A DNA stretch of 64,000 nt from Pseudomonas cichorii (GTDB lineage Bacteria; Pseudomonadota; Gammaproteobacteria; Pseudomonadales; Pseudomonadaceae), in NCBI RefSeq assembly GCF_003700275.1, contig NZ_RBRE01000042.1, positions 62,001 through 126,000 of the forward strand. The letters are read 5' to 3'. The translations under genes were made by a program, and so were the position numbers. Positions 40,729 through 51,327 of this stretch are shown in pieces; position 1 is the stretch's first letter; the number at the start of each line of letters is the position of its first letter. Below the pieces are notes generated by a model. It searched no databases and was not told where the DNA came from. It was given only the letters and a program-made list of their open reading frames with translations.

Positions 40729-43223
40729 ACGGATACCGTACGTTGGCTGACATCATCGACATGGGCGAAATGGCGCAACGCCAGGCGGTCGGAAACCTGA
40801 CCGCTGGTATCGCCAATGTTTTGCAGCAGATCCGCCAGCCCTTCCAGCACAGCCTTGAGGCTGCTTTCACCGAACAATGGATTTTCCAGGCTGCCCAGAT
40901 CGAAGTTGGACAGGCGCTGGATCAGCACTGCAAGACTTCTGTCGCAGGGCGCTCCGAAGTCGTCGTTCAGCCGTCGCAGCGAGCGCTCTACCTGTTTGAG
41001 CTGGAACAGCACGGCATGCGGGTTCTGTTCGTCGAGCAGCAACAGGTCCAGCACCGGGATCAGATGCGGCACCGCCATGTAGCGGGAACGGTAGGTAATG
41101 CTGCTGTTGCCCAGTTCCAGCAACCAGTCCAGACCTGAATGGTCGGAAACCGCTGCAGCACGCAGGAAGGCCGCCAGGCTCGAACTGAGGAACCGCAGGC
41201 GCTCGATGCGCCGACCGATCATCAGAAAGCTCCAGCCTTCGTCACGGGTCATGTCGTCCAGGGCAAAGCCGGACAAGGCGGCCAGCGACATCACCAGCCG
41301 GTTGAGGAAATCCAGCAATTCGCCGAAGTCCGGATCTTCGGTTTCCAGGCTCGCGGCTTCGCGCTGCAACTCGACCAGCGCCTGCCAGTTTTCCCTGGAG
41401 AGCTTGCCGCGCACCTGAGACGCCGCCCACTGCAGGCGTTGCAGATTGGAGCGCAGACTGAAGACCCAGTCATCGCCCAGCAAGGCGGTAAGCAAGCGCT
41501 CAGGCAACTCTTCGTCTTCCTGCGCCTCAGGCAACAGGTTCAGGCTTTCGGCAAGCTCCACGGAAGCCTGCAGGGCCGATGGATCATCGCCATCGATATA
41601 GCGCGTCAGCATGATCCGCAACAACCGCGCACTGTCATCGCAACGCTCGCAATAACGTCCGAACCAGTACAGGTTTTCCACCACTCGGGACGGCAGATAA
41701 GGATCGCGACGAATCAGGTCGTAGACCCCCAGCGGGCGCTGGCCCTTCCACGGCTCGCCGAGATGCGAGTAATGCTCGCCCAGCACCCAGGTGTCCTTGC
41801 TCGCACCACCGCGCTGCATGGAAATCACATCGGCATCGGCTTCGGCGGCCACCCGGGTCAGGCCGCCCGGCAGCACCCGGTAACCTTCCATTCCTGCCAC
41901 CGCATACAGCCTCATGCCAATCGCACGCGGTTGCAGGCCCTGGCCGTCAGGTTGCAGGACCGGCGCATGGGACAACTGCGCCAGCTCCTGCGCGACATAA
42001 GCGTAAGGCCGCGCCTGCATGCGCGCGGCCAGGGCCTTGCGTTGTTCTTCGTCCAGATCACGGCCGAACACCGGCGCGAAGCGCTGCGAAGGAAACGCGG
42101 GCTTGATCAACAGTTCGGGAAGTTTTTCCAGCGCCTGGGCCAGCACCGGCGGCTCGCCGCACCACCAGGTCGCGACCGATGGCAGGATCAGGTCCTCACC
42201 AAACAGGTACTGACTGATTTTCGGCAGGAAGCCCAGCAAACCCGGCGACTCCAGTACACCACTGCCCAAGGCGTTGGCCACCAGCACATTGCCTTGCCGT
42301 ACGGCTTCCAGCAGCCCCGGCACGCCGAGCGCGGAATCGGTACGCAGCTCAAGCGGGTCGCAGAAGTCATCGTCCAGCCGACGCATGATTGCGTGTACCC
42401 GACGCAGACCGCTGAGGGTCTTCAGATAAACCGTGGCATCCCGCACCGTGAGGTCGCTGCCCTCGACCAGTGGATAACCCAACTGGCGGGCCAGATACAG
42501 ATGCTCGAAATAGCTTTCATTGAAGCGGCCCGGTGTCAGCAGCACCACCAGCGGCGCTTCGTTGCTGGTCGGGGCCTGACGCGCAAGGGTCTGCTGCAAG
42601 GCGCCGAAGAAACCCGACAAATGCCGGACCTGCAGATCGCGATAGGCTTCAGGCAACGCCCGCGCAACGATCTGGCGGTTTTCCAGAGCATAACCGGCAC
42701 CCGACGGTGCCTGGGTCCGATCGGCAGTCACCCACCAGCGGCCGTCCGGGGTACGCGCCAGATCGACGGCATACATATGCAGGAACGTGCCTTCCGGGGG
42801 CTTGATGCCCTGGCAGGGCCAGAGGAAGTTGTTATGGCCGAACACCAGCTCGGCAGGCAGCAGGCCATTGGCAATCAGGGTCTGCGGACCATACAGATCC
42901 GCAAGCACCGCATTCAGCAGGCGGGCGCGCTGGGCGATACCGGCTGAGACATGCTGCCATTCATCCGCGGCGATGACATGCGGCAGCAGATCCAGCTCCC
43001 AGGGACGATCGGCGCCCTTGGGATCGGCATAGACGTTATAGGTCACGCCGTTTTCCTGGATCTGCCGGGTCAACAGGGCCTGACGCTGGATCAACTGCGC
43101 AGAAGTACTGCGTTGCATGTGCTCGTACAGGCGTTGCCAGTGCGGACGGACCGCCCCACTGGCATCGAGCATCTCGTGATAAGTCCCCTCGGAAAGCGGG
43201 TAACGGTCAAGCAGGTCGGGCAT
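40725..43223 (-). CDS. circularly permuted type 2 ATP-grasp protein fused to an alpha-E domain
   Basis: The 832-residue protein has a permuted ATP-grasp domain (about 1-490; segments NNFLWPCQGIKPPEGTFLHM, LLTPGRFNESYFEHLYLARQ, RTDSALGVPGLLEAVRQGNV and LIKPAFPSQRFAPVFG) and then an alpha-E helical domain (about 505-832, beginning PSRVVENLYWFGRYCERCDD). In many genomes these are separate neighbouring genes; here they are one. ATP-grasp enzymes join carboxylates to amines, so a peptide ligase or amidoligase role is inferred. It lies 101 bp from the DUF2126 gene and overlaps the transglutaminase gene by 4 bp. Confidence 0.92.
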   Translation of the reverse strand: MPDLLDRYPLSEGTYHEMLDASGAVRPHWQRLYEHMQRSTSAQLIQRQALLTRQIQENGVTYNVYADPKGADRPWELDLLPHVIAADEWQHVSAGIAQRARLLNAVLADLYGPQTLIANGLLPAELVFGHNNFLWPCQGIKPPEGTFLHMYAVDLARTPDGRWWVTADRTQAPSGAGYALENRQIVARALPEAYRDLQVRHLSGFFGALQQTLARQAPTSNEAPLVVLLTPGRFNESYFEHLYLARQLGYPLVEGSDLTVRDATVYLKTLSGLRRVHAIMRRLDDDFCDPLELRTDSALGVPGLLEAVRQGNVLVANALGSGVLESPGLLGFLPKISQYLFGEDLILPSVATWWCGEPPVLAQALEKLPELLIKPAFPSQRFAPVFGRDLDEEQRKALAARMQARPYAYVAQELAQLSHAPVLQPDGQGLQPRAIGMRLYAVAGMEGYRVLPGGLTRVAAEADADVISMQRGGASKDTWVLGEHYSHLGEPWKGQRPLGVYDLIRRDPYLPSRVVENLYWFGRYCERCDDSARLLRIMLTRYIDGDDPSALQASVELAESLNLLPEAQEDEELPERLLTALLGDDWVFSLRSNLQRLQWAASQVRGKLSRENWQALVELQREAASLETEDPDFGELLDFLNRLVMSLAALSGFALDDMTRDEGWSFLMIGRRIERLRFLSSSLAAFLRAAAVSDHSGLDWLLELGNSSITYRSRYMAVPHLIPVLDLLLLDEQNPHAVLFQLKQVERSLRRLNDDFGAPCDRSLAVLIQRLSNFDLGSLENPLFGESSLKAVLEGLADLLQNIGDTSGQVSDRLALRHFAHVDDVSQRTVSV

Positions 43224-43324
43224 GGAAGGCTCGGCAAACAGCGTAAGGACTTCAGATTAGCGCAGTCAGATGTCACACCGATGTGGACACGTCCGTGTGC
43301 ATCCAACTGACTGAGCCGTTTTTA

Positions 43325-46300
43325 TCAATGCAGGCGCATATCCAGCGTCATCGGCAACTCATCGTTAATATTGAGCGCTGGAACCTCCAACTTGCCTGCG
43401 CTATGCCCGACCCGGAAGAACCGTGCCAGACGTCGGCTTTCCGCTTCGTTGGCGTTGACCGGCAAGGTTTCATAGTTGCGCCCGCCCGGATGGGCGACAT
43501 GATACTCGCAGCCGCCCAGCGAACGCTGCATCCAGGTATCCACGAGGTCGAAGACCAGCGGCGCATGAACACCGATGGTCGGTTGCAGGCAATTGGCTGG
43601 CTGCCAGGCACGGTAGCGCACCCCCGCAACGAACTCGCCGACCCGCCCGGTGGGCTGCAAGGGCACCGCAATGCCGTTGCAGGTCAGTATGTAGCGTTGC
43701 GGCGGCAATCCCTTGATCCGCACTTGCAGGCGCTCCAGGGACGAATCCACATAACGTACCGCGCCACCGCCCGAACCCTCTTCGCCCAGGACATGCCAGG
43801 GCTCCAGCGCCTGGCGCAGTTCCAGCTCGATGCCGTTGACCGCGTAATCGCCGACCTTCGGAAAGCGGAACTCCAGATGCGCGGCAAACCAGTCGGCGCG
43901 CAGTGGATAACCGGCAGTATTGAGTTCGGCAATGACGTCGGCAAAATCCTGCTCGATGAAATACGGCAGCATGAAGCGGTCATGCAGTTCCGTTCCCCAG
44001 CGCGCCAGTCTGGCCGGTGCATAGGGCTCACGCCAGAACCGGGCAACCAGCGCCCGCAGCAGTAATTGCTGGGCAAGGCTCATGCGCGCATGAGGCGGCA
44101 TTTCAAAGGCTCGCAACTCCAGCAGCCCCAGGCGCCCTGTCGCGCCGTCCGGCGAATACAGCTTGTCGATGCAGAATTCGGCGCGATGGGTATTGCCGGT
44201 AACATCGATCAACAGGTTGCGCAGCAAACGGTCGACCAGCCACGGTGCAACTTCCTCACCCGGTGCAGGCATTTGCGCAAAGGCAACTTCCATTTCATAC
44301 AGCGAATCGTTGCGTGCCTCATCGATGCGCGGCGCCTGGGACGTCGGGCCAACGAACAGGCCGGAGAACAGATACGACAGGGACGGATGATTGTGCCAAT
44401 AGCTGATCAGGCTGCGCAGCAGGTCTGGACGGCGCAGGAACGGCGAGTTGGCCGGCGTGGCACCGCCCAGTACGAAGTGGTTACCACCGCCCGTACCGGT
44501 ATGGCGCCCGTCGATCATGAATTTCTCGGTGGTCAGGCGCGTCAGGCGCGCCTGTTCATAAAGGAATTCAGTGCGCTCAACCAGTTGATCCCAGGAAGAG
44601 GAAGGCTGCACGTTGACCTCGATCACACCCGGATCAGGCGTGATGCGAAAGTTGCTCAGGCGCGGATCGCTCGGCGGCTCGTAACCCTCCAGCAATACCG
44701 GGCACTGCAACTCTTCGGCAGTGGCTTCGATCACCGCAACCAGCTCCAGATACTCTTCCAGCTTCTGCAACGGCGGCATGAACAGGTACAGGCGCCCGTC
44801 ACGTGCCTCGGCACACAAGGCCGTGCGAGTCAGCCAGTCTGCGGACTGGTCGATGGCGGGTTGCGGCTGGTCGGTGTCGACCGAAGACTCGGAGTGCAGC
44901 GCATCGTGCTCAGGCAGCTCCGGGAAGTCCTGATTGTGGTCGGTCGGATGAATGAACGGATACTCGGCCGCCTTGACCCACGGCTGCGAAGCCAGCGGCA
45001 GGCGATAGCCAAGAGCCGAATCGCCCGGCACCAGACGACAGTGGTTGTCACGCAAGTACCAGCGGCCACTCTGCCAGCGATCCCCGGCTGCGGTTCTCGC
45101 CAGTGGCAGCACCTGGCCAATGACTTTATCCAGCCCCTGCTCGAACACCTTGCGCAAGCGCGCCCGCTCAAGCTCATCGCCCAGTCGGGAATCCTCGGCA
45201 GTCACGTTCACCGGCAAGGCGCCTTCGCGCCACAGGTAATAGAAATTGTCTTCGTAGGCCGGGAAGACGAAGCGGGTCGGCAGTTTCAAACGCTCGGCAA
45301 CGCTGCCCAGAAAACGTCCAGCCAGTTCACCGGTTGCGCCGTAATCGCGGGTTTCCTCGGCGATCAGCGCATTGTTGCTCCAGACCGGCTTGCCATCCTT
45401 GCGCCAGAAGCAATTGAGCGACCAGCGCGGCAATTGCTCGCCCGGATACCATTTGCCCTGACCAAAATGCACGATGCCATTGGGCGCGTAATGTGTGCGC
45501 ATGCGCTGAAACAACTCTGCCGAAAGGGCTCGCTTGTTCGGCCCCAGTGCGGCGGTATTCCATTCACTGCCATCGCGATCATCAATGGAAACGAACGTGG
45601 GCTCACCGCCCATGGTCAGGCGTACGTCATCGGCAGCCAGATCAGCGTCGATCTGTTGGCCAAGGGCCTGGATCGCCTGCCACTGCTCCTCGGTATAAGG
45701 CTGGGTGACACGCGGCGCTTCCCAGATGCGCTCCACCGACATTTCATGGCTGAATTCGGTTTCGCAAGGCTCGACCAGGCCACTGATCGGCGCGGCCGAA
45801 GAAGGCTCAGGGCTACAGGCCAGAGGAATGTGCCCTTCACCGGCAAACAGCCCGGACGTCGCATCCAGGCCGATCCAGCCGGCGCCCGGCAGATAGACCT
45901 CGCACCAGGCATGCAGGTCAGTGAAGTCGACATCCGTACCGGACGGCCCGTCCAGCGCCTTGACGTCAGCCTTGAGCTGAATCAGGTAGCCCGACACAAA
46001 GCGCGCTGCCAACCCCAGATGGCGCAGCAGTTGCACCAGCAGCCAGGCCGAATCGCGGCAGGAGCCGGAAGCCTGTTCCAGGGTGAACTCCGGGGTCTGC
46101 ACACCGGGCTCCATGCGAATCAGGTAATCGATGTCCTGGCTCAGGCGCTGATTGAGACCCACCAGAAAATCGATGGCTGGCACGGGCTCACGGCTGATGC
46201 TTGCCAGGTACGCTGCAAAGCGCGGCGTCAGCGGCAGCTTTTCCAGATACGGCGCCAGCTCGCGCTGTTCTTCGCTGGCGTAGGCGAACGGGATCTTTTC

Positions 46301-46597
46301 CGCATAGGGTTCAAGAAAAAAATCGAAGGGGTTGAACACTGCCATTTCGGCAACCAGATCGACCTCGACCCGCAACTCGGTGGTTTTTTCCGGGAAGACC
46401 AGACGCGCCAGGTAATTGCCCTGGGGGTCCTGTTGCCAGTTGATGAAGTGGTTTTCAGGCAGGACTTTCAAGGAGTACGACAGCACGCGGGTGCGGCTGT
46501 GGGCGGCCGGGCGCAAGCGAACAATCTGAGGACCCAGCTCAACGGCACGTTCGTAGCGGTAGTGCGTAACATGGTGCAAGGCAATATGAATCGACAC
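43325..46597 (-). CDS. transglutaminase-like protein with DUF2126 domain
   Basis: The 1090-residue protein starts with a transglutaminase N-terminal domain (IALHHVTHYRYERAVELGPQ) and a catalytic core with Cys in QASGSCRDSAWLLVQLLRHL and His in TDLHAWCEVYLPGAGW. The second half is DUF2126, with LTMGGEPTFVSIDDRDGSEW near residue 328, FGQGKWYPGEQLPRWSLNCF and HTGTGGGNHFVLGGATPANS. DUF2126 has been predicted to be ligase-like. It is the first gene of the three-gene cluster. Confidence 0.92.
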   Translation of the reverse strand: MSIHIALHHVTHYRYERAVELGPQIVRLRPAAHSRTRVLSYSLKVLPENHFINWQQDPQGNYLARLVFPEKTTELRVEVDLVAEMAVFNPFDFFLEPYAEKIPFAYASEEQRELAPYLEKLPLTPRFAAYLASISREPVPAIDFLVGLNQRLSQDIDYLIRMEPGVQTPEFTLEQASGSCRDSAWLLVQLLRHLGLAARFVSGYLIQLKADVKALDGPSGTDVDFTDLHAWCEVYLPGAGWIGLDATSGLFAGEGHIPLACSPEPSSAAPISGLVEPCETEFSHEMSVERIWEAPRVTQPYTEEQWQAIQALGQQIDADLAADDVRLTMGGEPTFVSIDDRDGSEWNTAALGPNKRALSAELFQRMRTHYAPNGIVHFGQGKWYPGEQLPRWSLNCFWRKDGKPVWSNNALIAEETRDYGATGELAGRFLGSVAERLKLPTRFVFPAYEDNFYYLWREGALPVNVTAEDSRLGDELERARLRKVFEQGLDKVIGQVLPLARTAAGDRWQSGRWYLRDNHCRLVPGDSALGYRLPLASQPWVKAAEYPFIHPTDHNQDFPELPEHDALHSESSVDTDQPQPAIDQSADWLTRTALCAEARDGRLYLFMPPLQKLEEYLELVAVIEATAEELQCPVLLEGYEPPSDPRLSNFRITPDPGVIEVNVQPSSSWDQLVERTEFLYEQARLTRLTTEKFMIDGRHTGTGGGNHFVLGGATPANSPFLRRPDLLRSLISYWHNHPSLSYLFSGLFVGPTSQAPRIDEARNDSLYEMEVAFAQMPAPGEEVAPWLVDRLLRNLLIDVTGNTHRAEFCIDKLYSPDGATGRLGLLELRAFEMPPHARMSLAQQLLLRALVARFWREPYAPARLARWGTELHDRFMLPYFIEQDFADVIAELNTAGYPLRADWFAAHLEFRFPKVGDYAVNGIELELRQALEPWHVLGEEGSGGGAVRYVDSSLERLQVRIKGLPPQRYILTCNGIAVPLQPTGRVGEFVAGVRYRAWQPANCLQPTIGVHAPLVFDLVDTWMQRSLGGCEYHVAHPGGRNYETLPVNANEAESRRLARFFRVGHSAGKLEVPALNINDELPMTLDMRLH

Positions 46598-46791
46598 GGC
46601 GTGCCTCCTGCGGCCTGGACGGTCATTGAACCGCGCAAGACTTATGCCATGCGGAGCAAAGCCTGCGCCAGCGATAGTGAAGTGACTGGATCAGCTAAGC
46701 ACAGCACCAAGATCGCGCCAACCACGCACGAAAATAAGGCAAGGGGGGTAGATTGGCCTTTCAGGCAAGAAAGGACTTATCCGCAAGGCCC

Positions 46792-46849
46792 CTACAGGAG
46801 CGACTTCAGTCGCGAAAATTGCAATTCGCGAATAAATTCGCCCCCACAC
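46792..46849. repeat. REP element pair
   Basis: ACAGGAGCGACTTCAGTCGCG and TTCGCGAATAAATTCGCCCCC lie in the 287-bp gap between ygiQ and the DUF2126 gene. The rest of that gap shows no gene. Confidence 0.7.
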
Positions 46850-46884
46850 AATCTACAGCCAATCTGCATGGGAGCGAACCGGTT

Positions 46885-49194
46885 TTAGCGCGGCACCACA
46901 GGCTTGCGGGCTGGCTTCTTGCCCTTCCCGCCCTTGGCAGCTTCCATGCGTTCCTTGGCGGCCTGCTTGTTACGCGCCTGCGCTGCAGCCTTGGCTTCTT
47001 CACGCTTGTCCCAAGGCTTGCTGCCATCACTGCCACGCGGCGGCAGACCGGTGTGTTGAGTCTGGATCAGCGTGGTCTTGGTGTTCTTGCCGACCTTGTG
47101 GCTGCCAGCAGGCGTCGAGTTCTTGCGTCGGGCACTCTGATAGGTGTCGGTCGTCGGCTGATGCAACGGGATCAACTGGTTCTTGCCCGGCCCGATCAGG
47201 TCGGCACGGCCCATGCGCTCCAGCGCTTCGCGAAGCATCGGCCAGCCTTTAGGGTCGTGATAACGCAGGAACGCCTTGTGCAGACGACGCTGCGCCTCGC
47301 TCTTGACGATGGTGACGCCATCGCTCTTGTAGGTAACCTTGCGCAGCGGGTTCTTGCCCGAGTGATACATGGCGGTCGCCGAAGCCATTGGCGACGGATA
47401 GAACGCCTGCACCTGGTCGGCACGGAAGCCATTGCCCTTGAGCCACAAGGCCAGATTCATCATGTCTTCATCGGTGGTGCCCGGGTGGGCGGCGATGAAG
47501 TAAGGAATCAGGTACTGCTCCTTGCCCGCTTCCTTGGAATACTTCTCGAACATGCGCTTGAATTTTTCATAGCTGCCGATGCCCGGTTTCATCATCTGAT
47601 TGAGCGGACCTTCCTCGGTATGCTCCGGGGCGATCTTCAGGTAACCACCAACGTGGTGGGTCACCAGCTCCTTGACGTACTCCGGCGACTCGACCGCGAG
47701 GTCATAGCGCAGGCCGGAGGCGATCAGGATCTTCTTCACGCCCGGCAAGGCACGTGCGCTGCGATACAACTGGATCAGCGCCGAGTGGTCGGTGTTCAGG
47801 TTCGGGCAGATACCGGGGAACACGCAGGACGGCTTGCGGCATGCGGATTCGATTTCCGGAGTCTTGCAGGCGATGCGATACATGTTCGCGGTCGGCCCGC
47901 CCAGATCGGAAATAACCCCGGTAAAACCTGGCACCTTGTCACGAATTTCTTCGATTTCACGAATGATCGAATCTTCGGAACGGTTCTGGATGATGCGTCC
48001 TTCGTGCTCGGTGATCGAGCAGAAGGTGCATCCACCAAAACAGCCGCGCATGATGTTCACCGAGAAACGGATCATGTCGTAGGCCGGGATCTTCTCCTTG
48101 CCATACGCCGGGTGCGGAACACGCGCGTAAGGCATGCCGAACACGTAGTCCATTTCTTCAGTGGTCATCGGAATGGGCGGCGGATTGAACCAGACATCCA
48201 CTTCGCCATGCTTCTGCACCAGAGCCCGGGCGTTACCGGGGTTAGTTTCCAGGTGCAGCACACGGTTGGCGTGGGCATAGAGCACCGCATCGTTACGGAC
48301 TTTCTCTACCGAAGGCAGGCGAATGACGGTCTTGTCGCGGGTCATGCGCGGGCTGGCCAGGATCTGCACGACCTTGGCTTCGTTCGGGTCTTCGACCGGC
48401 CCCTTTTCCTGCTCGATGGCGCAGGCCTGGGTGTCCTGGGTATTCACGTACGGGTTGATGATCTTGTCGATCTTGCCCGGACGGTCAATGCGCGTGGAGT
48501 CGACTTCGTACCAGCCGGCCGGCGTATCGCGGCGGATGAACGCTGTACCGCGCACATCGGTGATGTCTTCGACTTTCTGGCCATAGGACAGGCGCTGGGC
48601 AACTTCGACAATCGCCCGTTCGGCGTTGCCGTACAGCAGGATATCGGCGCAGGCATCGATCAGGATCGAGTTGCGGACCTTGTCCTGCCAGTAATCGTAA
48701 TGCGCGATGCGACGCAGCGAGGCCTCAATACCACCGAGCACGATCGGCACATGCTTATAGGCTTCCTTGCAGCGCTGGCTGTAGACCAGACTGGCGCGAT
48801 CCGGACGCTTGCCGGCCATACCGCCAGGCGTGTAGGCGTCGTCGGAGCGGATCTTCTTGTCTGCGGTGTAGCGGTTGATCATCGAGTCCATGTTGCCGGC
48901 AGCGACACCGAAGAACAGATTCGGCTCGCCGAGCTTCATGAAGTCGTCCTTGGACTGCCAGTCAGGCTGCGCGATGATGCCCACGCGAAAACCCTGCGCT
49001 TCGAGCAGGCGGCCAATGATCGCCATGCCGAAAGACGGGTGATCCACATAGGCATCGCCCGTGACGATGATCACATCACAGGAATCCCAGCCAAGCAGAT
49101 CCATTTCTTCCCGGCTCATCGGCAGGAAAGGTGCTGGTCCGAAACATTCGGCCCAGTACTTGGGATAGTCAAATAACGGCTTGGCTGCTTGCAT
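46885..49194 (-). CDS. ygiQ: YgiQ family radical SAM protein
   Basis: The 769-residue protein carries an N-terminal UPF0313 domain ([20 protein letters not shown]) and a radical SAM cluster in [18 protein letters not shown] (about residues 383-391), with three Cys spaced C-x3-C-x2-C. The tail is basic and disordered ([19 protein letters not shown]), as in other long Pseudomonas forms. ATG 49194 was chosen where the family starts; the frame upstream has no match. The substrate of YgiQ is unknown. It is monocistronic. Confidence 0.94.
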   Translation of the reverse strand: MQAAKPLFDYPKYWAECFGPAPFLPMSREEMDLLGWDSCDVIIVTGDAYVDHPSFGMAIIGRLLEAQGFRVGIIAQPDWQSKDDFMKLGEPNLFFGVAAGNMDSMINRYTADKKIRSDDAYTPGGMAGKRPDRASLVYSQRCKEAYKHVPIVLGGIEASLRRIAHYDYWQDKVRNSILIDACADILLYGNAERAIVEVAQRLSYGQKVEDITDVRGTAFIRRDTPAGWYEVDSTRIDRPGKIDKIINPYVNTQDTQACAIEQEKGPVEDPNEAKVVQILASPRMTRDKTVIRLPSVEKVRNDAVLYAHANRVLHLETNPGNARALVQKHGEVDVWFNPPPIPMTTEEMDYVFGMPYARVPHPAYGKEKIPAYDMIRFSVNIMRGCFGGCTFCSITEHEGRIIQNRSEDSIIREIEEIRDKVPGFTGVISDLGGPTANMYRIACKTPEIESACRKPSCVFPGICPNLNTDHSALIQLYRSARALPGVKKILIASGLRYDLAVESPEYVKELVTHHVGGYLKIAPEHTEEGPLNQMMKPGIGSYEKFKRMFEKYSKEAGKEQYLIPYFIAAHPGTTDEDMMNLALWLKGNGFRADQVQAFYPSPMASATAMYHSGKNPLRKVTYKSDGVTIVKSEAQRRLHKAFLRYHDPKGWPMLREALERMGRADLIGPGKNQLIPLHQPTTDTYQSARRKNSTPAGSHKVGKNTKTTLIQTQHTGLPPRGSDGSKPWDKREEAKAAAQARNKQAAKERMEAAKGGKGKKPARKPVVPR

Positions 49195-49306
49195 GTCAGG
49201 ACCTACGTTTGCACGTTGGAAAAATCGCGGGCGCGGAATATAGCACAAAAAATGATCAAATCCGACGATAGTGGTCGGATTACTGAGTACAGGTTGGGGC
49301 AATTTC

Positions 49307-49330
49307 ATTCGCGAATGAATTGGCTCCCAC
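49307..49330. repeat. single REP half element
   Basis: ATTCGCGAATGAATTGGCTC lies between dnaB and ygiQ and belongs to the same REP family. Confidence 0.65.
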
Positions 49331-49344
49331 CTGAAAACCGGAAA

Positions 49345-50739
49345 TCACTCGTCGTCGAAGTTATAGCTACCCGGGGCCAGGTTCTCGAAGCGGGTGTATT
49401 TACCGATAAAGGCCAGCCGCGAGGTACCGATAGGACCGTTACGCTGCTTGCCGATAATGATCTCGGCAATGCCCTTGTGCTCGGTTTCCGGGTGGTACAC
49501 CTCGTCGCGATACACGAACATGATGACGTCAGCGTCCTGCTCGATCGCTCCGGATTCCCGCAGGTCGGAGTTGATCGGACGCTTGTTCGGGCGCTGCTCC
49601 AGCGAGCGGTTGAGCTGCGAGAGAGCGATGACCGGACAGTTGAATTCCTTGGCCAGGGCTTTCAGGGAGCGGGAAATCTCGGAAATCTCGTTGGTCCGGT
49701 TATCACCGCTGGAACCCGGGATCTGCATCAACTGCAGGTAGTCGATCATGATCATCGCGATATCACCATGCTCGCGGGCAACGCGGCGAGTACGGGCACG
49801 CATCTCGGACGGGCTGATACCCGCCGTATCATCGATGAACAACTTGCGGTCATTGAGCAGGTTGACCGCCGAGGTCAGGCGCGGCCAGTCGTCGTCATCG
49901 AGCTGACCGGCACGAACCTTGGTCTGGTCGATACGCCCCAGCGAGGACAGCATACGCATGATCAGCGATTCACCTGGCATCTCCAGCGAGTAGACCAGTA
50001 CGACCTTGTCGCTGCGCAGCACCGCGTTTTCCACCAGGTTCATGGCGAAAGTGGTCTTACCCATGGACGGACGACCGGCGACGATGATCAGGTCGGCCGG
50101 TTGCAGGCCGCTGGTCTTGTCGTCCAGATCGGTATAGCCGGTGGACAGGCCGGTAATCGCGTTATCACTGTTGAACAGCGTGTCGATACGGTCGATGGCC
50201 TTGGTCAGCAGGTCATTGACGCCCACTGGACCGCCGGTCTTTGGCCGTGCTTCGGCAATCTGGAAGATCTGCCGCTCGGCCTCGTCGAGAATCTCCTCGG
50301 CGGTGCGGCCTTCCGGATTGAAGGCACTGTCGGCAATTTCGTTACTGATGCCAATCAACTGCCGCAGGGTGGCCCTTTGGCGAACGATCTGGGCATAAGC
50401 CTTGATGTTGGCGACCGAGGGCGTGTTTTTCGCCAGTTCGCTGAGATACGCCAGGCCACCGACCTGGGAAGTCTGACCTTCCTTGTCCAGTTGCTCGGAC
50501 AGGGTCACCACGTCAATCGGGCTGTTCTGGTCAGCCAGTCGGGTAATTGCGCGGAAGATCAGGCGGTGGTCATGCCGATAGAAATCGCCATCGGACACTT
50601 GATCGAGCACACGCTCCCAGGCGTTGTTGTCCAGCATCAGACCACCGAGCACGGCCTGTTCGGCCTCGATGGAGTGTGGAGGCACCTTGAGGGCAGCGGT
50701 TTGCAGATCGTATTGCTCGGGGGCGGAAATATCGTTCAT
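49345..50739 (-). CDS. dnaB: replicative DNA helicase
   Basis: DnaB unwinds DNA at the fork and recruits primase. The 464-residue protein has the N-terminal primase-interaction domain (PPHSIEAEQAVLGGLMLDNN), Walker A VAGRPSMGKTTFAMNL, Walker B IAMIMIDYLQLM, and ELSQLNRSLEQR and DLRESGAIEQDADVIMFVYR motifs; no intein is present. ATG 50739 fits the family start; the longer frame begins in the terminator of the upstream operon. It lies 122 bp after rplI, separated by a terminator, and so probably has its own promoter. Confidence 0.98.
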   Translation of the reverse strand: MNDISAPEQYDLQTAALKVPPHSIEAEQAVLGGLMLDNNAWERVLDQVSDGDFYRHDHRLIFRAITRLADQNSPIDVVTLSEQLDKEGQTSQVGGLAYLSELAKNTPSVANIKAYAQIVRQRATLRQLIGISNEIADSAFNPEGRTAEEILDEAERQIFQIAEARPKTGGPVGVNDLLTKAIDRIDTLFNSDNAITGLSTGYTDLDDKTSGLQPADLIIVAGRPSMGKTTFAMNLVENAVLRSDKVVLVYSLEMPGESLIMRMLSSLGRIDQTKVRAGQLDDDDWPRLTSAVNLLNDRKLFIDDTAGISPSEMRARTRRVAREHGDIAMIMIDYLQLMQIPGSSGDNRTNEISEISRSLKALAKEFNCPVIALSQLNRSLEQRPNKRPINSDLRESGAIEQDADVIMFVYRDEVYHPETEHKGIAEIIIGKQRNGPIGTSRLAFIGKYTRFENLAPGSYNFDDE

Positions 50740-50776
50740 GGCCACTTGAATTCGAGGGTTACAGAATAGGGCTGAC

Positions 50777-50816
50777 AGAAAAACAAAAGGCACGACCTGC
50801 AAAACAGGATCGTGCC
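50777..50816 (-). terminator. Rho-independent terminator after rplI
   Basis: GGCACGA-CCTG pairs with CAGG-TCGTGCC around a short loop (50789-50816), and on the minus strand TTTTGTTTTT follows. It ends the rpsF-rpsR-DUF2232-rplI operon. Confidence 0.9.
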
Positions 50817-50861
50817 CGATGTTAATCCTCTAGCGGACAAGCCGCCAGACGATTGGACTGC

Positions 50862-51308
50862 TTAAGCAGCTACCACGACAACGCGAACGGTTGCTTCAAC
50901 GTCGCTGTGCAGGTGCACGGCAACGTCGTATTCGCCGACGTTACGGATAGTGCCGTTCGGCAGACGAACTTCGCTTTTTGCAACTTCAACGCCAGAGGCG
51001 GTCAGTGCATCAGCGATGTCGTGAGTACCGATCGAACCGAACAGCTTGCCTTCGTCACCAGCGGTGGCAGTGATAGTCACTTCCAGCTCAGCCAGTTGAG
51101 CAGCGCGAGTTTCGGCAGAAGCCTTTTTCTCTGCAGCCAGTTTTTCCAGCTCTGCACGACGCTCTTCAAACGCAGCCAGGTTGGCAGCGGTTGCAGCGGT
51201 TGCTTTGCCGTATGGCAGCAGGTAGTTACGACCGTAGCCGGCCTTAACATTTACTTTGTCGCCCAGGTTGCCCAGGTTCGCGACTTTTTCCAGAAGGATC
51301 AGTTGCAT
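50862..51308 (-). CDS. rplI: 50S ribosomal protein L9
   Basis: L9 binds 23S rRNA at the base of the L1 stalk. The 148-residue protein has the N-terminal domain [20 protein letters not shown], then [16 protein letters not shown], a long connecting helix ([20 protein letters not shown]) and the C-terminal domain ending in [12 protein letters not shown]. It is the last gene of the rpsF operon. Confidence 0.99.
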   Translation of the reverse strand: MQLILLEKVANLGNLGDKVNVKAGYGRNYLLPYGKATAATAANLAAFEERRAELEKLAAEKKASAETRAAQLAELEVTITATAGDEGKLFGSIGTHDIADALTASGVEVAKSEVRLPNGTIRNVGEYDVAVHLHSDVEATVRVVVVAA

Positions 51309-51327
51309 GTGAAAATCCTCTTAACTT

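Noticed and set aside
41139..42947. 602-codon plus-strand frame opposite the ATP-grasp gene
   Set aside because: Antisense shadow; no domain visible.
44066..46888. 940-codon plus-strand open frame opposite the DUF2126 gene
   Set aside because: It is the antisense shadow of a long GC-rich gene; composition is Arg/Gln/Leu-rich with no recognisable domain, while the minus strand has clear transglutaminase and DUF2126 motifs.
46753..49176. 807-codon plus-strand frame opposite ygiQ
   Set aside because: Antisense shadow; the minus strand has the radical SAM cluster and a family-length protein.
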